Of a DNA stretch of 64,000 nt, positions 9,037-17,910 are shown piece by piece. Source of the stretch: Pseudomonadota bacterium (GTDB lineage Bacteria; Cyanobacteriota; Vampirovibrionia; Obscuribacterales; Obscuribacteraceae). The position numbers were made by a program, and so were the translations under genes. The notes beneath the pieces are model-generated. The model did not search any database, was not told the origin of the DNA, and saw nothing but the letters and a program-made list of their open reading frames with translations. Where the stretch lies: positions 1 to 64,000 of the forward strand of contig JAJPGY010000043.1 of the NCBI GenBank assembly GCA_021325555.1. The letters run 5' to 3'. Numbering within the stretch: position 1 is the stretch's first letter; each line of letters begins with the position of its first letter.

Positions 9037-10437
9037 ATGCGCAATCCGAAGATCGGGGTCGTATCCCTGGGATGCCCCAAGAACACCACGGACACGGAGG
9101 TCATGCTCGGCCTGTTGAACCAGGCCGGCTTTCCGGTGACGTTCGACAACGATGAGGCGGACCTCTGCCTGGTCAACACCTGCTCCTTCATCGCCGACGC
9201 CCGCCAGGAGTCGGTGAAGACGCTGGTCGAGCTGGCCAGCGAGGGCAAGGAGCTGATCATCGCCGGCTGCCTGGCCCAGCACTTCAAAAGCGAGCTATTG
9301 GCCGAGCTGCCCGAAGCGCGGGCGGTGGTGGGAACCGGGGACATTCACAAAATAGTCGAGGTCGTAAAGGCGATCGCGGAGGACTCGGCACTGCGGGTGG
9401 TCGAGGTGAGCGACATCCCCAACGACCATCAAGAGGAGGCGCTGCCCCGCATGCAAACGGGCTTTGGCGCCTCGGCGTACCTGAAGATTGCCGAGGGCTG
9501 CGACCACCGGTGCACCTTCTGCATAATCCCCATGCTGCGCGGCGACTTTCGCTCACGCCCGGTCGAGTCGCTGGTCCGGGAGGCGCGCATCCTGGTGGCT
9601 TCGGGGGTACGCGAGATCATCCTCATCTCGCAGGACTCCACCTACTACGGTCTGGATCTCTACGGGCGGCTGGCCCTGGGCGAGCTGCTGGAGGCGCTGC
9701 ACGAGATCGAGGAGCTTGAGTGGATCCGCGTCATGTACTTCTACCCGAGCGAGGCCAGCGACCAGCTGCTGGCCACGATCGCCAGGCTGCCCAAGGTGGT
9801 CAAATATGTGGACATCCCGCTCCAGCACAGCCATCCGGACATCCTGCAGGCGATGGCCAGGCCGCTCAATCCGGGGCGCGTGGTGGAGCGCATTCGAGCG
9901 CTCATCCCGGGGGTGGCCATTCGCTCGACCTTCATCGTCGGCTTCCCCGGCGAGACGGAAGAGCACCTCGAGCACCTGCTCGACTTCATCGGCGAGCACA
10001 GGTTCGACCGGCTCGGCGTCTTTACCTACTCGCGGCAGACGGAGGTGCCGAGCGGGCACATGGACGGCCAGGTTCCAGAGCGGGTGAAAAAGCAGCGGCG
10101 CCGCCGCGTGATGGAGCTGCAGCACGCCATCTCCGTGGAAAGGAACCTGGCCCTCGTCGGCCGGGAGATTGACGTGCTGGTGGAAGGCTTCGACGAGGGC
10201 AAGAAGCTCTATTTCGGGCGCAGCCAGTGGGACGCCCCTCAGATCGACAATCAGGTCTACATCAAGCCCGGGCGGGCAGACGAGGTGATTATCGGAGACA
10301 TTATGCGCGCGCGGGTGGTGGCAGCCAAAGCCTACGACCTGATCGCCGAGCCGGCGGAGCAGGCGCCCGCGGCTCCGGTCGGGACCTGGCGAACGCGCCC
10401 GACTGATACCCTCCCGGGCCCGGAAATCCCTGCCTGA
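9037..10437 (+). CDS. rimO: Ribosomal protein S12 methylthiotransferase
   Basis: Radical-SAM enzyme that methylthiolates an Asp of ribosomal protein S12. The MTTase N-domain has GCPKNTTDTE and VNTCSFI with the conserved Cys residues of the second cluster, and AGCLAQ. The radical-SAM cluster motif is CDHRCTFC (CxxxCxxC) near residue 155. A C-terminal TRAM domain follows (GREIDVLVEGFDEGKKLYFGR), where RimO characteristically continues into a YxGRSQWDAPQID stretch. The last ~35 residues are a Pro/Ala-rich tail. Starts three bases after the rodZ-like stop. Confidence 0.94.
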   Translation: MRNPKIGVVSLGCPKNTTDTEVMLGLLNQAGFPVTFDNDEADLCLVNTCSFIADARQESVKTLVELASEGKELIIAGCLAQHFKSELLAELPEARAVVGTGDIHKIVEVVKAIAEDSALRVVEVSDIPNDHQEEALPRMQTGFGASAYLKIAEGCDHRCTFCIIPMLRGDFRSRPVESLVREARILVASGVREIILISQDSTYYGLDLYGRLALGELLEALHEIEELEWIRVMYFYPSEASDQLLATIARLPKVVKYVDIPLQHSHPDILQAMARPLNPGRVVERIRALIPGVAIRSTFIVGFPGETEEHLEHLLDFIGEHRFDRLGVFTYSRQTEVPSGHMDGQVPERVKKQRRRRVMELQHAISVERNLALVGREIDVLVEGFDEGKKLYFGRSQWDAPQIDNQVYIKPGRADEVIIGDIMRARVVAAKAYDLIAEPAEQAPAAPVGTWRTRPTDTLPGPEIPA

Positions 10438-10537
10438 ACCGCAATCAGGCGTTCTTGACAGCCCGACTGGCGGATGCCAAGCTAGAAAGAGCTAGCCCGT
10501 GAGGCGAGCGCCTGTGGCCTCAGAGATGGAGGAAGGC

Positions 10538-11152
10538 ATGGACGATCTCTATTTCCTTCTGGGGCTGCCGCCGGACGTGCCCTGGTCGGAGGTGGCGGCG
10601 GCCTACGAGCGGCTCGTGCAATCGCTGGCCGAGGACGATCTTTGTGACGACTGCGATCTGCCGCGGGCAATGCGGAGCGCCCGCGAGCGCCTGGGCCAGT
10701 GGCGGCAGCAGGCGCAGCGGTGCGCGCCGCCTCACGACCTGGAGATGCCGCAGGCGGACAGCGGCTGGGACAGCCTCGACCGCGGGCACTGCCGCCCTAA
10801 ACTGGGACAGCTGCTGGTTGCCGCCGGACTGCTCTCGCTCGAGGAGCTCTATGCGGTACTCGAGATACAGCGCAACACCGGGCACGAGCACATCCCCATC
10901 GGCGAGCTGCTGGTGGAGCTGGAGTACATTACCGAGAGGCAGAAGGATTACTACCTGCGCCTCAGGGAGGCTGTCAAGCTGCCGGCCGACCATCCGCAGC
11001 GCTGGGGACAGAGCCTGCTGGCGCTCGGTCTTATCGACGAGGACCAGCTGAAGGTCGCCCTTATCGAGCAGCAGCAAACAGGCTGCACGCTGCGGCAGGC
11101 TTTGATCAACCGCGGCTTTCTGACCGAGAAGGCGCTGGACCGCATTTTCTGA
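10538..11152 (+). CDS. Degenerate J-domain protein with two MshEN-like (T2SSE N-terminal) modules
   Basis: 204 residues. Start chosen at ATG 10538, preceded by GGAGGAAGG; upstream in-frame codons lack such a site. Residues 1-55 resemble a J domain (LYFLLGLPPDVPWSEVAAAY), but the HPD motif needed to stimulate Hsp70 is missing. Residues ~85-200 contain two helical modules of the type found at the N-terminus of type II secretion/MshE ATPases: KLGQLLVAAGLLSLEELYAV, then WGQSLLALGLIDEDQLKVAL and a following LRQALINRGFLTEKAL. In MshE these modules bind cyclic di-GMP. No ATPase domain is present. Function unknown; a cyclic di-GMP-responsive adaptor is a possibility, and a GGDEF protein lies 9 kb away. 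Confidence 0.7.
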   Translation: MDDLYFLLGLPPDVPWSEVAAAYERLVQSLAEDDLCDDCDLPRAMRSARERLGQWRQQAQRCAPPHDLEMPQADSGWDSLDRGHCRPKLGQLLVAAGLLSLEELYAVLEIQRNTGHEHIPIGELLVELEYITERQKDYYLRLREAVKLPADHPQRWGQSLLALGLIDEDQLKVALIEQQQTGCTLRQALINRGFLTEKALDRIF

Positions 11153-11180
11153 ATGGTGGCGATATTCCCGGCGGCGCGGA

Positions 11181-11861
11181 TCAGGAGTATTTCGTGAGCC
11201 TGAGCGACTGGCGCGAGAGCTCCTGGGCAATCTTGACCAGGTTCTGGGCCATGGACAGGTGGTCGTAGTCAAAGTTAAGACAGAAATTGCGCATCTCATC
11301 GAGGGCGTCGGCGGACTGGGCAATGCAATGGCGCATCATCTGCACGGCCGCATCCAGCGACCGCGGCCATGCTTCCCGGGCAAACGAGTCGGACGCCTGG
11401 CGCAAGGCCGCCTCGAAGCTGTCCACGTAGTGTTCGAAGGCGGCGACCAGCTCGTCGTCATAGATGTCCAGGGAAAGCTGCCTTTGCTGGCGCGCGTACA
11501 GGCTCAGCACCCGCGTGACAGCGTGGCGGGCCGGATGAAATACCACGCGCAGATAACGCTCGCGCGCCAGATCCTCATCGGCCATCGACGAGGTGAAGGC
11601 GACAACCCGCCTCGACCGGTAGAGTCCCAGGCGGTCGTCGTAGGCGGCACGCTTGGACCCGTCCATGAGCGTCTCGTAGGCTTCGTTGATCCGCATCATG
11701 CGCTCGTTGGCATGGTTGCGATCCTCGGCGCTGTGGTCGCTGTGCCCGATGTCGGGGTGCATCGTCTTCACCAGCTTCCGGTAAGCCCGTTTGATCTCGG
11801 CCGGGCTCACGTCAGGCTCGACGCCGAGCATCTCGTAATGTGTCTCCCTTCTCTTCGCCAT
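11181..11861 (-). CDS. J-domain protein
   Basis: 226 residues. The J domain occupies residues 7-75: YEMLGVEPDVSPAEIKRAYR, an intact HPD (KTMHPDIGH) and MRINEAYETLMDGSKRAAYD. The remaining ~150 residues are helical, without the Gly/Phe-rich, zinc-finger or CTD regions of DnaJ itself, so it is a class C J protein. A partner DnaK is not in the window. It is divergent from nrdR and converges on the J/MshEN-like gene. Confidence 0.85.
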   Translation of the reverse strand: MAKRRETHYEMLGVEPDVSPAEIKRAYRKLVKTMHPDIGHSDHSAEDRNHANERMMRINEAYETLMDGSKRAAYDDRLGLYRSRRVVAFTSSMADEDLARERYLRVVFHPARHAVTRVLSLYARQQRQLSLDIYDDELVAAFEHYVDSFEAALRQASDSFAREAWPRSLDAAVQMMRHCIAQSADALDEMRNFCLNFDYDHLSMAQNLVKIAQELSRQSLRLTKYS

Positions 11862-11964
11862 GGCTCCCGATTAATTTTTCAGAGACCGGCCGGTCCGGCC
11901 CTGCTCTCCATTATGCCCTAAGGCAGCAAACGTCGTACGGGCGGCACCTCGCCCGCCGGCGCCG

Positions 11965-11995
11965 TTGCCTGGTTCGCCTGCCCCGCCTATATAAT
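11965..11995 (+). promoter_or_regulatory. Probable sigma-70-type promoter of nrdR
   Basis: TTGCCT at 11965-11970 and TATAAT at 11990-11995, with a 19-base spacer. The predicted transcript would start near 12002, leaving about 18 bases of leader that contains the Shine-Dalgarno site of nrdR. The same 10-mer ATAATTAGGT, which overlaps the -10 box, recurs ahead of the GGDEF gene. Confidence 0.5.
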
Positions 11996-12019
11996 TAGGT
12001 TTGCACGGAGGTAAGAAAC

Positions 12020-12511
12020 ATTTACTGCCCCTTCTGCGGTCACAAGGACAGCAAGGTCCTCGAATCACGGCTGACGGCCGAGAACTCGTCGGTCCGCCGC
12101 CGCCGGCAGTGCGAAGCCTGCGATCGCCGCTTCACCACCTACGAGCGGGTCGAGGTCATTCAGCTGCTGGTGGTTAAGCGCTCGGGCAGCCGCGAGCCAT
12201 ACAGCCGCGAGAAGTTCCGGGCCGGCATCTCCCGCGCCTGCGCCAAAACGATGGTCACCGCCGAGCAGATAGACGACCTCGTCGATGCCGTCGAAAACGA
12301 GCTGGCAGCCGAGGGTAAGCGGGAGGTCGCCTCCAGCCAGCTCGGCGAGATGGCCCTGGCCAGGCTGCGCACTCTCAATCAGGTGGCTTATGTCCGCTTT
12401 GCCTCCGTCTACCGGCAGTTCCGCTCAATAAGGGACTTCATAGCCGAGCTCGAGACACTGAAAGCCGCCCCTGGCAGCCACGAGCCGCCCCGGGCGGCAA
12501 TACCTAACTGA
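12020..12511 (+). CDS. nrdR: Transcriptional repressor NrdR (apparent AUU start)
   Basis: 163 residues. NrdR senses ATP/dATP and represses ribonucleotide reductase genes through NrdR boxes. The zinc ribbon is complete: YCPFCG and, 28 residues on, CEACDRRFTTYERVE. The ATP-cone domain follows (VVKRSGSREPYSREKF onward). The zinc ribbon begins two codons after an in-frame stop-free stretch starting at 11999, and that stretch contains no ATG, GTG or TTG; TAG lies in frame at 11996. The only sensible initiator is ATT at 12020, where a Met would give the common MYCPFCG start, and GGAGG ends nine bases before it. The first conventional start codon, at 12170, would remove the zinc ribbon. Confidence 0.88.
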   Translation: MYCPFCGHKDSKVLESRLTAENSSVRRRRQCEACDRRFTTYERVEVIQLLVVKRSGSREPYSREKFRAGISRACAKTMVTAEQIDDLVDAVENELAAEGKREVASSQLGEMALARLRTLNQVAYVRFASVYRQFRSIRDFIAELETLKAAPGSHEPPRAAIPN

Positions 12512-12564
12512 CGGCGGGTGCCCTGTGGAAGCAACGGCCGTCCGGCTGCCGGGCGCCGGCACGC

Positions 12565-14205
12565 TCACCTCGTCCGGGGCACAAGCTGCAGGCGGCGCAC
12601 GGCGTAGACGAAGGCGCGCCCGGGAACGAGCCAGCGCTGGAACGAGCGGGCCGCGACGACCTGCCCGCCAGGAAGCTCGGCGAAGGCGATGTCGATGTAA
12701 TCGCGGTGCGTGGCGGGCCGGTAATACTGGAGGGTTGGCAGGCCTTCTACGCTTCTTACCATGGTCGTCGCCCAGAACTCGGGCTCGAGGGCGATGTCGT
12801 CCGGGGATACCCCTTTTGCCGTAAGCTCCCGCACCAGCTGCCACCGCTGGCGGTTCCACTCCAGATAATCATGGGTGGCTGCCACCGAATACCAGGCGAA
12901 AAGGCACAGCACAACGGCTGCCAGCGCCGTGCGAGGCGAAGGCTCCCGCGGGCGAAAGCGATCGGCGGCGATGACCAGCAGCGGTGGCAGGAAAGGCAGA
13001 AAGTAGCGATCGTACAGGGTCACCGAGGCGAATATGGTCATCTGCAAAAGCACGCACAGAGAAAGGGCAAAGTGGAAACGCCGGTCACGCTCGCTCAGAT
13101 GCAGGCGAAAGCGGGCCAGGCGCCGCGCGCCGGACAGGCAGATCCGGAAAAACCAGCCGGAGCCGATGAGCGCTGCGCATGTGACGGCGAACCAGACCGC
13201 CGGCGGCAAGGACGGCAGCCCGAAGCCGCGCGCAAACATCCAGCATGGTCCTACCCCGAAGGTTGTGAGGGCGTTGCCCTTCGATCCTACCAGCATGTTC
13301 CAGGCCGCAAGCTGGCAGGTTAGGGCAAACGAGCCCGCCGTCCACAACAGGATCAGGCGCCGGCGGCAGGCGGACCAGGGTGGTACGGCAATATAGAAGG
13401 GCAGCGCGAAGGCAAAGGCGTAGGTGAGCGTGTGAAGAAAAATATAGGGACAGTAGGCGTACTTCCCTTGGAAGAAGAAGGGCGTCAGGGCGTGGGTTGC
13501 TTCCTCGTACTCATCCGGAAGGCTGAGGGCCGGGCCCTTGCAGAGACTGTAAACGACGATTGTCGCCACCGCAAGCGCAAGCGGCAAAAGCGAGACAAGA
13601 ACACGGCGCCCGGTTCTGCCCGGGCGAAGGTTGTCGGCGATGGCAAAGGCCGCCGGGGGCAAGACGCCGAACTGCCGGATCGAGGTAGCCACCACGGACG
13701 CCACCGCCACCAGCAGATAGGCTCCGGCCGTGGGCTTCCTCAGGGCGTGCAGGCAGGCCAGGAAGGAAAGCGTGGCCGCGGCGAAGAAGGGCACGTCCGT
13801 CATGTACGAGCAGGACAGCTCCAGATAGAGCGGATTGACCATCACGGTCAGGGCGCCGAGAAAGGCCAGCCAGGGGCGCGCCCCGCAGAAGCGCAGGATC
13901 GCATAGACGGCCAGAACCCCGGCCAGGCCCAGAATCTCCGTGCTCAGGCGCAAAACCCAGTACTGCTTGCCCAGAACCAGGCAGAAAGGCGCCGCCCAGA
14001 GAATCTGCCCGATCAGGATCATCGGCCAGAAGCCGTTGCGATCGTAATGGCCTGTGTTGATTAACTGGAAAACAGCCGGGCCGAAGCTCCAGTCGTCGTT
14101 GACCGGGAAGCTGCCCGAGGCGTCGACGGAAAAGATAAGCAGCGGCCAGACAAGACAGATCGCAAGGGGCGCCCACAAGTCTTTTCGCAGTCTCAAGCCG
14201 AGCAA
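12565..14205 (-). CDS. GT-C fold membrane glycosyltransferase (ArnT/PMT-like)
   Basis: About 546 residues with at least ten hydrophobic helices. After the first helix comes FPVNDDWSFGPAV, whose paired acidic residues fit the catalytic D/E motif in the first external loop of GT-C enzymes; SYMTDVPFFAA is the second conserved loop. Such enzymes move sugars from polyprenyl-phosphate donors onto lipids or proteins outside the membrane; substrate unknown. The frame has no ATG near its beginning. TTG 14205 is chosen because CGGAGG sits five bases upstream; TTG 14259 would extend it by 18 residues. Converges on nrdR and is divergent from rplS. Confidence 0.78.
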   Translation of the reverse strand: MLGLRLRKDLWAPLAICLVWPLLIFSVDASGSFPVNDDWSFGPAVFQLINTGHYDRNGFWPMILIGQILWAAPFCLVLGKQYWVLRLSTEILGLAGVLAVYAILRFCGARPWLAFLGALTVMVNPLYLELSCSYMTDVPFFAAATLSFLACLHALRKPTAGAYLLVAVASVVATSIRQFGVLPPAAFAIADNLRPGRTGRRVLVSLLPLALAVATIVVYSLCKGPALSLPDEYEEATHALTPFFFQGKYAYCPYIFLHTLTYAFAFALPFYIAVPPWSACRRRLILLWTAGSFALTCQLAAWNMLVGSKGNALTTFGVGPCWMFARGFGLPSLPPAVWFAVTCAALIGSGWFFRICLSGARRLARFRLHLSERDRRFHFALSLCVLLQMTIFASVTLYDRYFLPFLPPLLVIAADRFRPREPSPRTALAAVVLCLFAWYSVAATHDYLEWNRQRWQLVRELTAKGVSPDDIALEPEFWATTMVRSVEGLPTLQYYRPATHRDYIDIAFAELPGGQVVAARSFQRWLVPGRAFVYAVRRLQLVPRTR

Positions 14206-14390
14206 TCCTTCCTCCGGCAATATTATAAACGGATGATAAAGATGGCCGCCGCCCCACAAACCAGCGCTTACGATCCTCCTTCCGCCGTGGTAACATTGAG
14301 CGTTCGTTGCGCTCTTGTCCGCGGGCCTGCAGGTGCGGGCTGACCGGGCAGGCCCGACGGTGATTGAGAATTTCGTGCAAGTGGCGAGCC

Positions 14391-14822
14391 ATGAATCAGA
14401 TTATTCAGGAAATTGAGTCCCCGCTAATCAAGAAGAACCTGCCGCAGATGGACGTTGGCGACACCGTCAAGGTGTTCGTCAAGATCAAGGAAGGGGGCAA
14501 GGAGCGCACGCAGGGCTATGAGGGCGTGATCATCAAGCGCGCCGGAGCCGGCGTCAACCAGACTCTCACGGTCAGGCGCGTTTTCCAGGGCATCGGCATC
14601 GAACGGGTGTTCCTCGTGCACTCGCCGCGCATCGAGAAGATAACCGTGCAGCGCCGCGGACACGTGCGCAGGTCCAAGCTCTATTACCTGCGCGAGCGCA
14701 CCGGCAAGGCGACCCGGATCAAGGAGCGGATTGGCGCCAGGAGGGAAGCCGGGGCTGCGGCGGCGCCGGAGCCGCCGGTGACAGCGGCCGCGCAGCAAGA
14801 AACGCCGCCGGCGGAACAATAG
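14391..14822 (+). CDS. rplS: Ribosomal protein L19
   Basis: 143 residues. Contains the L19 core: GDTVKVFVKIKEGGKERTQ, GYEGVIIKRAGAG, TLTVRRVFQGIGIERVF, HSPRIEKI and RRSKLYYLRERTGKATRIKE. It sits at the 30S-50S interface. The last ~25 residues are an Ala/Pro-rich extension absent from most L19 proteins. Heads a cluster with the ribosome-assembly GTPase RbgA-like gene and rnhB. rplS near rnhB and ylqF/rbgA is a common bacterial arrangement. Confidence 0.96.
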   Translation: MNQIIQEIESPLIKKNLPQMDVGDTVKVFVKIKEGGKERTQGYEGVIIKRAGAGVNQTLTVRRVFQGIGIERVFLVHSPRIEKITVQRRGHVRRSKLYYLRERTGKATRIKERIGARREAGAAAAPEPPVTAAAQQETPPAEQ

Positions 14823-14833
14823 GCTGGGCGGCA

Positions 14834-15706
14834 ATGCCGGCGCGGCGTGGTGGAGCATTCAGGGCTGCGCCGACCTCACCGTTTCAGAGAATTCAAGATC
14901 AACTCAAGTGGGTTGATCTGGTTTTCGAGGTGCGCGACGCCCGCCTGCCCGAATCGAGCGGTCACCCGCGCGCCCGCCAGCTCTTCGGCGGCAAGCCGCG
15001 CGTGATCGTTCTGGCGAAAAAGGACCTCGCCGACCAGCAGCTGCTCCAGCTCTGGCTCAAGGCCCTGTGCGAAGGACCGCACCAGCAGGCGCTCGCCCTC
15101 TCGCTCAAGCAGGCGCAGGGCAGGGAGCGGCTGATAAACCTGGCCCTGGCTCTGACGGTCGCCCGCCGCGATGCCCTCAAAGCCCGCGGTTTGCTGCCCC
15201 GTCCGATGCGGGCCTGCGTGGTCGGCATGCCCAACGTGGGCAAATCGAGCCTGGTCAACTGGCTTATCGGCCGGCGAAAAACCCTGGTGGGAGACCGCCC
15301 CGGGGTCACGCGCGGCACGCAGTGGGTGAGGCTGCACGAACAGCTCGAGCTAATGGACACGCCCGGCATATTGCCGCACACGGCGCTGCCGGAGGCGGCG
15401 GCAATGCGGCTTTCCCTCTTGAATCTCCTGCCCGAGAAGACCTACGACCCGGAGGAGGTGGCTGCGCGGGGGATGGCCCTTCTCGAAAGCCGTTATCCGG
15501 GCACGCTGGAGAAATGCTACCGGAAGGAAGGCTCGCCGGCCCCGGCCTCGCTCGAGGATCTGGCCAGGGCGCGAAATTGCCTGGGCCCGGGCGGACTTCC
15601 GGACAGGAGACGGGCAGCCAGTCTTTTCCTCGGCGACCTGAGGGAGGGCAAGCTCGGTCTTTTCACCCTCGACCCGCCGCCGGCCGGCGCCGGCAACCAC
15701 CCATGA
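14834..15706 (+). CDS. rbgA: RbgA/YlqF-type circularly permuted GTPase
   Basis: 290 residues. The GTPase motifs are in permuted order: G4 (VLAKKDLAD) first, then G1 (GMPNVGKSSLVN), the G2 region (PGVTRGTQWV) and G3 (MDTPGILPH). RbgA assists late 50S assembly. The C-terminal region after ~residue 185 (SLLNLLPEKTYDPEEV) is typical of the family. Its stop overlaps the rnhB start as ATGA. The symbol is by family resemblance. Confidence 0.9.
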   Translation: MPARRGGAFRAAPTSPFQRIQDQLKWVDLVFEVRDARLPESSGHPRARQLFGGKPRVIVLAKKDLADQQLLQLWLKALCEGPHQQALALSLKQAQGRERLINLALALTVARRDALKARGLLPRPMRACVVGMPNVGKSSLVNWLIGRRKTLVGDRPGVTRGTQWVRLHEQLELMDTPGILPHTALPEAAAMRLSLLNLLPEKTYDPEEVAARGMALLESRYPGTLEKCYRKEGSPAPASLEDLARARNCLGPGGLPDRRRAASLFLGDLREGKLGLFTLDPPPAGAGNHP

Positions 15707-16434
15707 CGGCAGGCGCGGCCGGCGGCAAGCCCCGCACCAGTCGCCTGGGGCGGCTCCTGCAATTCGACCGCCAGATGCGGCTGCTTTGCCAGGAGTCCGC
15801 CCAGCTTTCGCTTACCCTCACGAGCGCCGCCGGCTCCGGGATCCCCGTCAGGGGTGGAGATCTCGTTGTCATCGGTCTCGACGAGGTCGGGCGCGGGTGC
15901 CTGGCCGGCCCCGTGGTGGCGGCGGCGGTGGCACTGCCACCCGTCGAGAAACGCTCCGATCTCGCCGCCTCCCTGAGCCGGCTCAATGACTCGAAGGCCA
16001 TCTCCGGGCGGGAGCGCAACGCGCTTGCCGCCGTGATTCACTCGGTCGCCACCTGCGCGATCGCCGAGGCGTCAGTGGAGGAGATCGACGAGATGAACAT
16101 ATTGCAAGCCAGCCTCCTGGCCATGCGCAGGGCTTACAGCCGTTTGAGCGTGACATCGAATGTGGTGCTGCTTGTCGACGGCAACAGGAAGATTCCCGGT
16201 CTGGCGGAACGCCAGATGACCGTTGTCAGGGGAGACTCCCGGTCGGCCACGATCGCCTCCGCCTCGATCATCGCCAAAGTGTACCGGGACGCGCTCATGT
16301 GCAAGCTGGCCGAGGCCTACCCGCAGTATCAGTGGCACAAGAACAAAGGTTACGGCTCCCGGGAGCACCTGCATGCCATCAAGGAGATCGGCCTGTCTCC
16401 CTGGCACCGGAAGTCATTTTCTGTAAAACTATAA
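15703..16434 (+). CDS. rnhB: Ribonuclease HII
   Basis: 243 residues, ATG overlapping the previous stop. Removes misincorporated ribonucleotides and RNA primers from DNA. The catalytic motif VIGLDEVGRGCLAGPVV supplies Asp and Glu; the downstream acidic residue lies in NVVLLVDGNRKI and the next conserved segment is GDSRSATIASASIIAKV. The ~45-residue N-terminal extension before the catalytic core is basic. Open frame continues far upstream, but that part is a shadow of the GTPase gene. Confidence 0.94.
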   Translation: MTAGAAGGKPRTSRLGRLLQFDRQMRLLCQESAQLSLTLTSAAGSGIPVRGGDLVVIGLDEVGRGCLAGPVVAAAVALPPVEKRSDLAASLSRLNDSKAISGRERNALAAVIHSVATCAIAEASVEEIDEMNILQASLLAMRRAYSRLSVTSNVVLLVDGNRKIPGLAERQMTVVRGDSRSATIASASIIAKVYRDALMCKLAEAYPQYQWHKNKGYGSREHLHAIKEIGLSPWHRKSFSVKL

Positions 16435-16494
16435 GGATACCGCCCCACCCGGCCCCGCTTTCCGAAAGAGCGATACGCAGACGAGCCGACCGCC

Positions 16495-17910
16495 ATGTCC
16501 GAACCAAGTCACGAATCAGCCTCCAGCCCGCCGAGCGGAGCCCGGGAATTTCATCTTCCCATGCTGATCCCGGAAGGCATCAGATACAACTGCCAGGGGT
16601 GCGGCCGCTGCTGCTCGGGCTGGCCCGTCGGCCTGACGGAAAAGGACTACGCGCGGGTCAAGGACGTCGACTGGGGCTCCCTTCACCCGGAGCTGGCAGG
16701 CAAGGAGCTCTTCCGTCATCGCGATAAAGAGTTCGCCGGCGGCGACTCGCTCTATCCGCATTACACCACGGCGCGTGAGGATGGCGGCTGCTCGTTTCTG
16801 ATCGACAACCTCTGCTTCATTCACGGCACACTGGGTGAAGACAGCAAGCCGAGCATGTGCAAACTCTTTCCCTATACCTTCACGGTGACCCCATCGGGCA
16901 TCTATGTCGGCCTCGTCTACGGGAGCATGGCCGCGGTGCGCAATCTGGGCAACCTGCTTTCGGAGCAGCGCCCGATGCTGGAGCGGATGTGGCAGGTCCA
17001 GGTCGAATATGAGAGATCGCAGGGCCACGTCCCGGACGCGGTCGTCCGGGCAGCCTCCTCGCTGACGGCCGAGAGCCTGTCCGCCGTCGAATTCAAGATC
17101 AATCTCACAGCCGGCATTCCCCTTGCCTGGCAGGAATATCTGGCTGTAGAAGAAGCGCTCACGTCCGTCATTCACTGCGAGGGGCACGCCGATTTTACCC
17201 GGGCCCTCCTTGCCTGCAGCCGGCTGCTCTCGGAGGCGCTGCGTTTGAAATCATCAGGCGGCGACCTCCGGCAGCTTAAAGAGCTTCAACCGGCCCTGTC
17301 TGCCGCGCTGCCGGCCGGCTCTGCGGCGGCGCGGGCGACCGTGGCCGAGGAGCTGCTCTTCCGCGCGCTTTATTTCAAGAGTTTCGAGTGGCCGAAGATC
17401 CGGCGGCGCATCGCCGACCACCGGGGCGCGGCCCGCAAAAACCCGCTCACGGATCCGCAGGTCGTCGGGCACGTGCTTGCCGCGGTGCTGCTGGGCAGGG
17501 TGGAGACGACCGCGGGCAGGAAGGTGAGCCTGGCCGGCGCGCGCAGGCTGCGCGTCAAGCGGCTATCGCCGGAGATGACGGCCTTTTTCAAGCGCTATTT
17601 TTATCTCAAGCTCTTCAGCAAGACCTTTGCCGGGCCTGCTCTGAGCGGGCTTTCCGTGGTATCGGGCTTCAACAACCTGGTGGGCAACTTTCTGTGCGCG
17701 GTGACCTTCGCCAAGATTCAAGCCCTGCTGCGCGGTGATCAGGAGCTCCGCATAGCCGACCTCTACGAGGCGCACGTCCTCATCGACCGCGAGGTGGTGA
17801 TGCTCAACCAGTTGTCTAGCGAGAAGAGATCCTTCTACGATCTCGGCTTCTCCTCCCCGCGCCTGTTCGACCGGCTCGTCGCCGAGGTCGCCGCCGGCTT
17901 TTCCATCTAG
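16495..17910 (+). CDS. YkgJ-family cysteine-cluster protein
   Basis: 471 residues. The N-terminal ~130 residues carry CQGCGRCCSGWPV and, later, CSFLIDNLCFIHG and CKLFPYTF, the cysteine cluster of the YkgJ/UPF0153 group, which is thought to bind zinc or iron. The remaining ~330 residues are mostly helical and not recognised. Most YkgJ proteins are much shorter, so this is an extended form. Function unknown. Ends four bases into the convergent J-domain gene. Confidence 0.75.
   Translation: MSEPSHESASSPPSGAREFHLPMLIPEGIRYNCQGCGRCCSGWPVGLTEKDYARVKDVDWGSLHPELAGKELFRHRDKEFAGGDSLYPHYTTAREDGGCSFLIDNLCFIHGTLGEDSKPSMCKLFPYTFTVTPSGIYVGLVYGSMAAVRNLGNLLSEQRPMLERMWQVQVEYERSQGHVPDAVVRAASSLTAESLSAVEFKINLTAGIPLAWQEYLAVEEALTSVIHCEGHADFTRALLACSRLLSEALRLKSSGGDLRQLKELQPALSAALPAGSAAARATVAEELLFRALYFKSFEWPKIRRRIADHRGAARKNPLTDPQVVGHVLAAVLLGRVETTAGRKVSLAGARRLRVKRLSPEMTAFFKRYFYLKLFSKTFAGPALSGLSVVSGFNNLVGNFLCAVTFAKIQALLRGDQELRIADLYEAHVLIDREVVMLNQLSSEKRSFYDLGFSSPRLFDRLVAEVAAGFSI

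Noticed and set aside
10455..10488. TTGACA with TAGAAA upstream of the J/MshEN-like gene as a promoter
   Set aside because: The spacing of 22 bases is too long and no alternative -10 fits.
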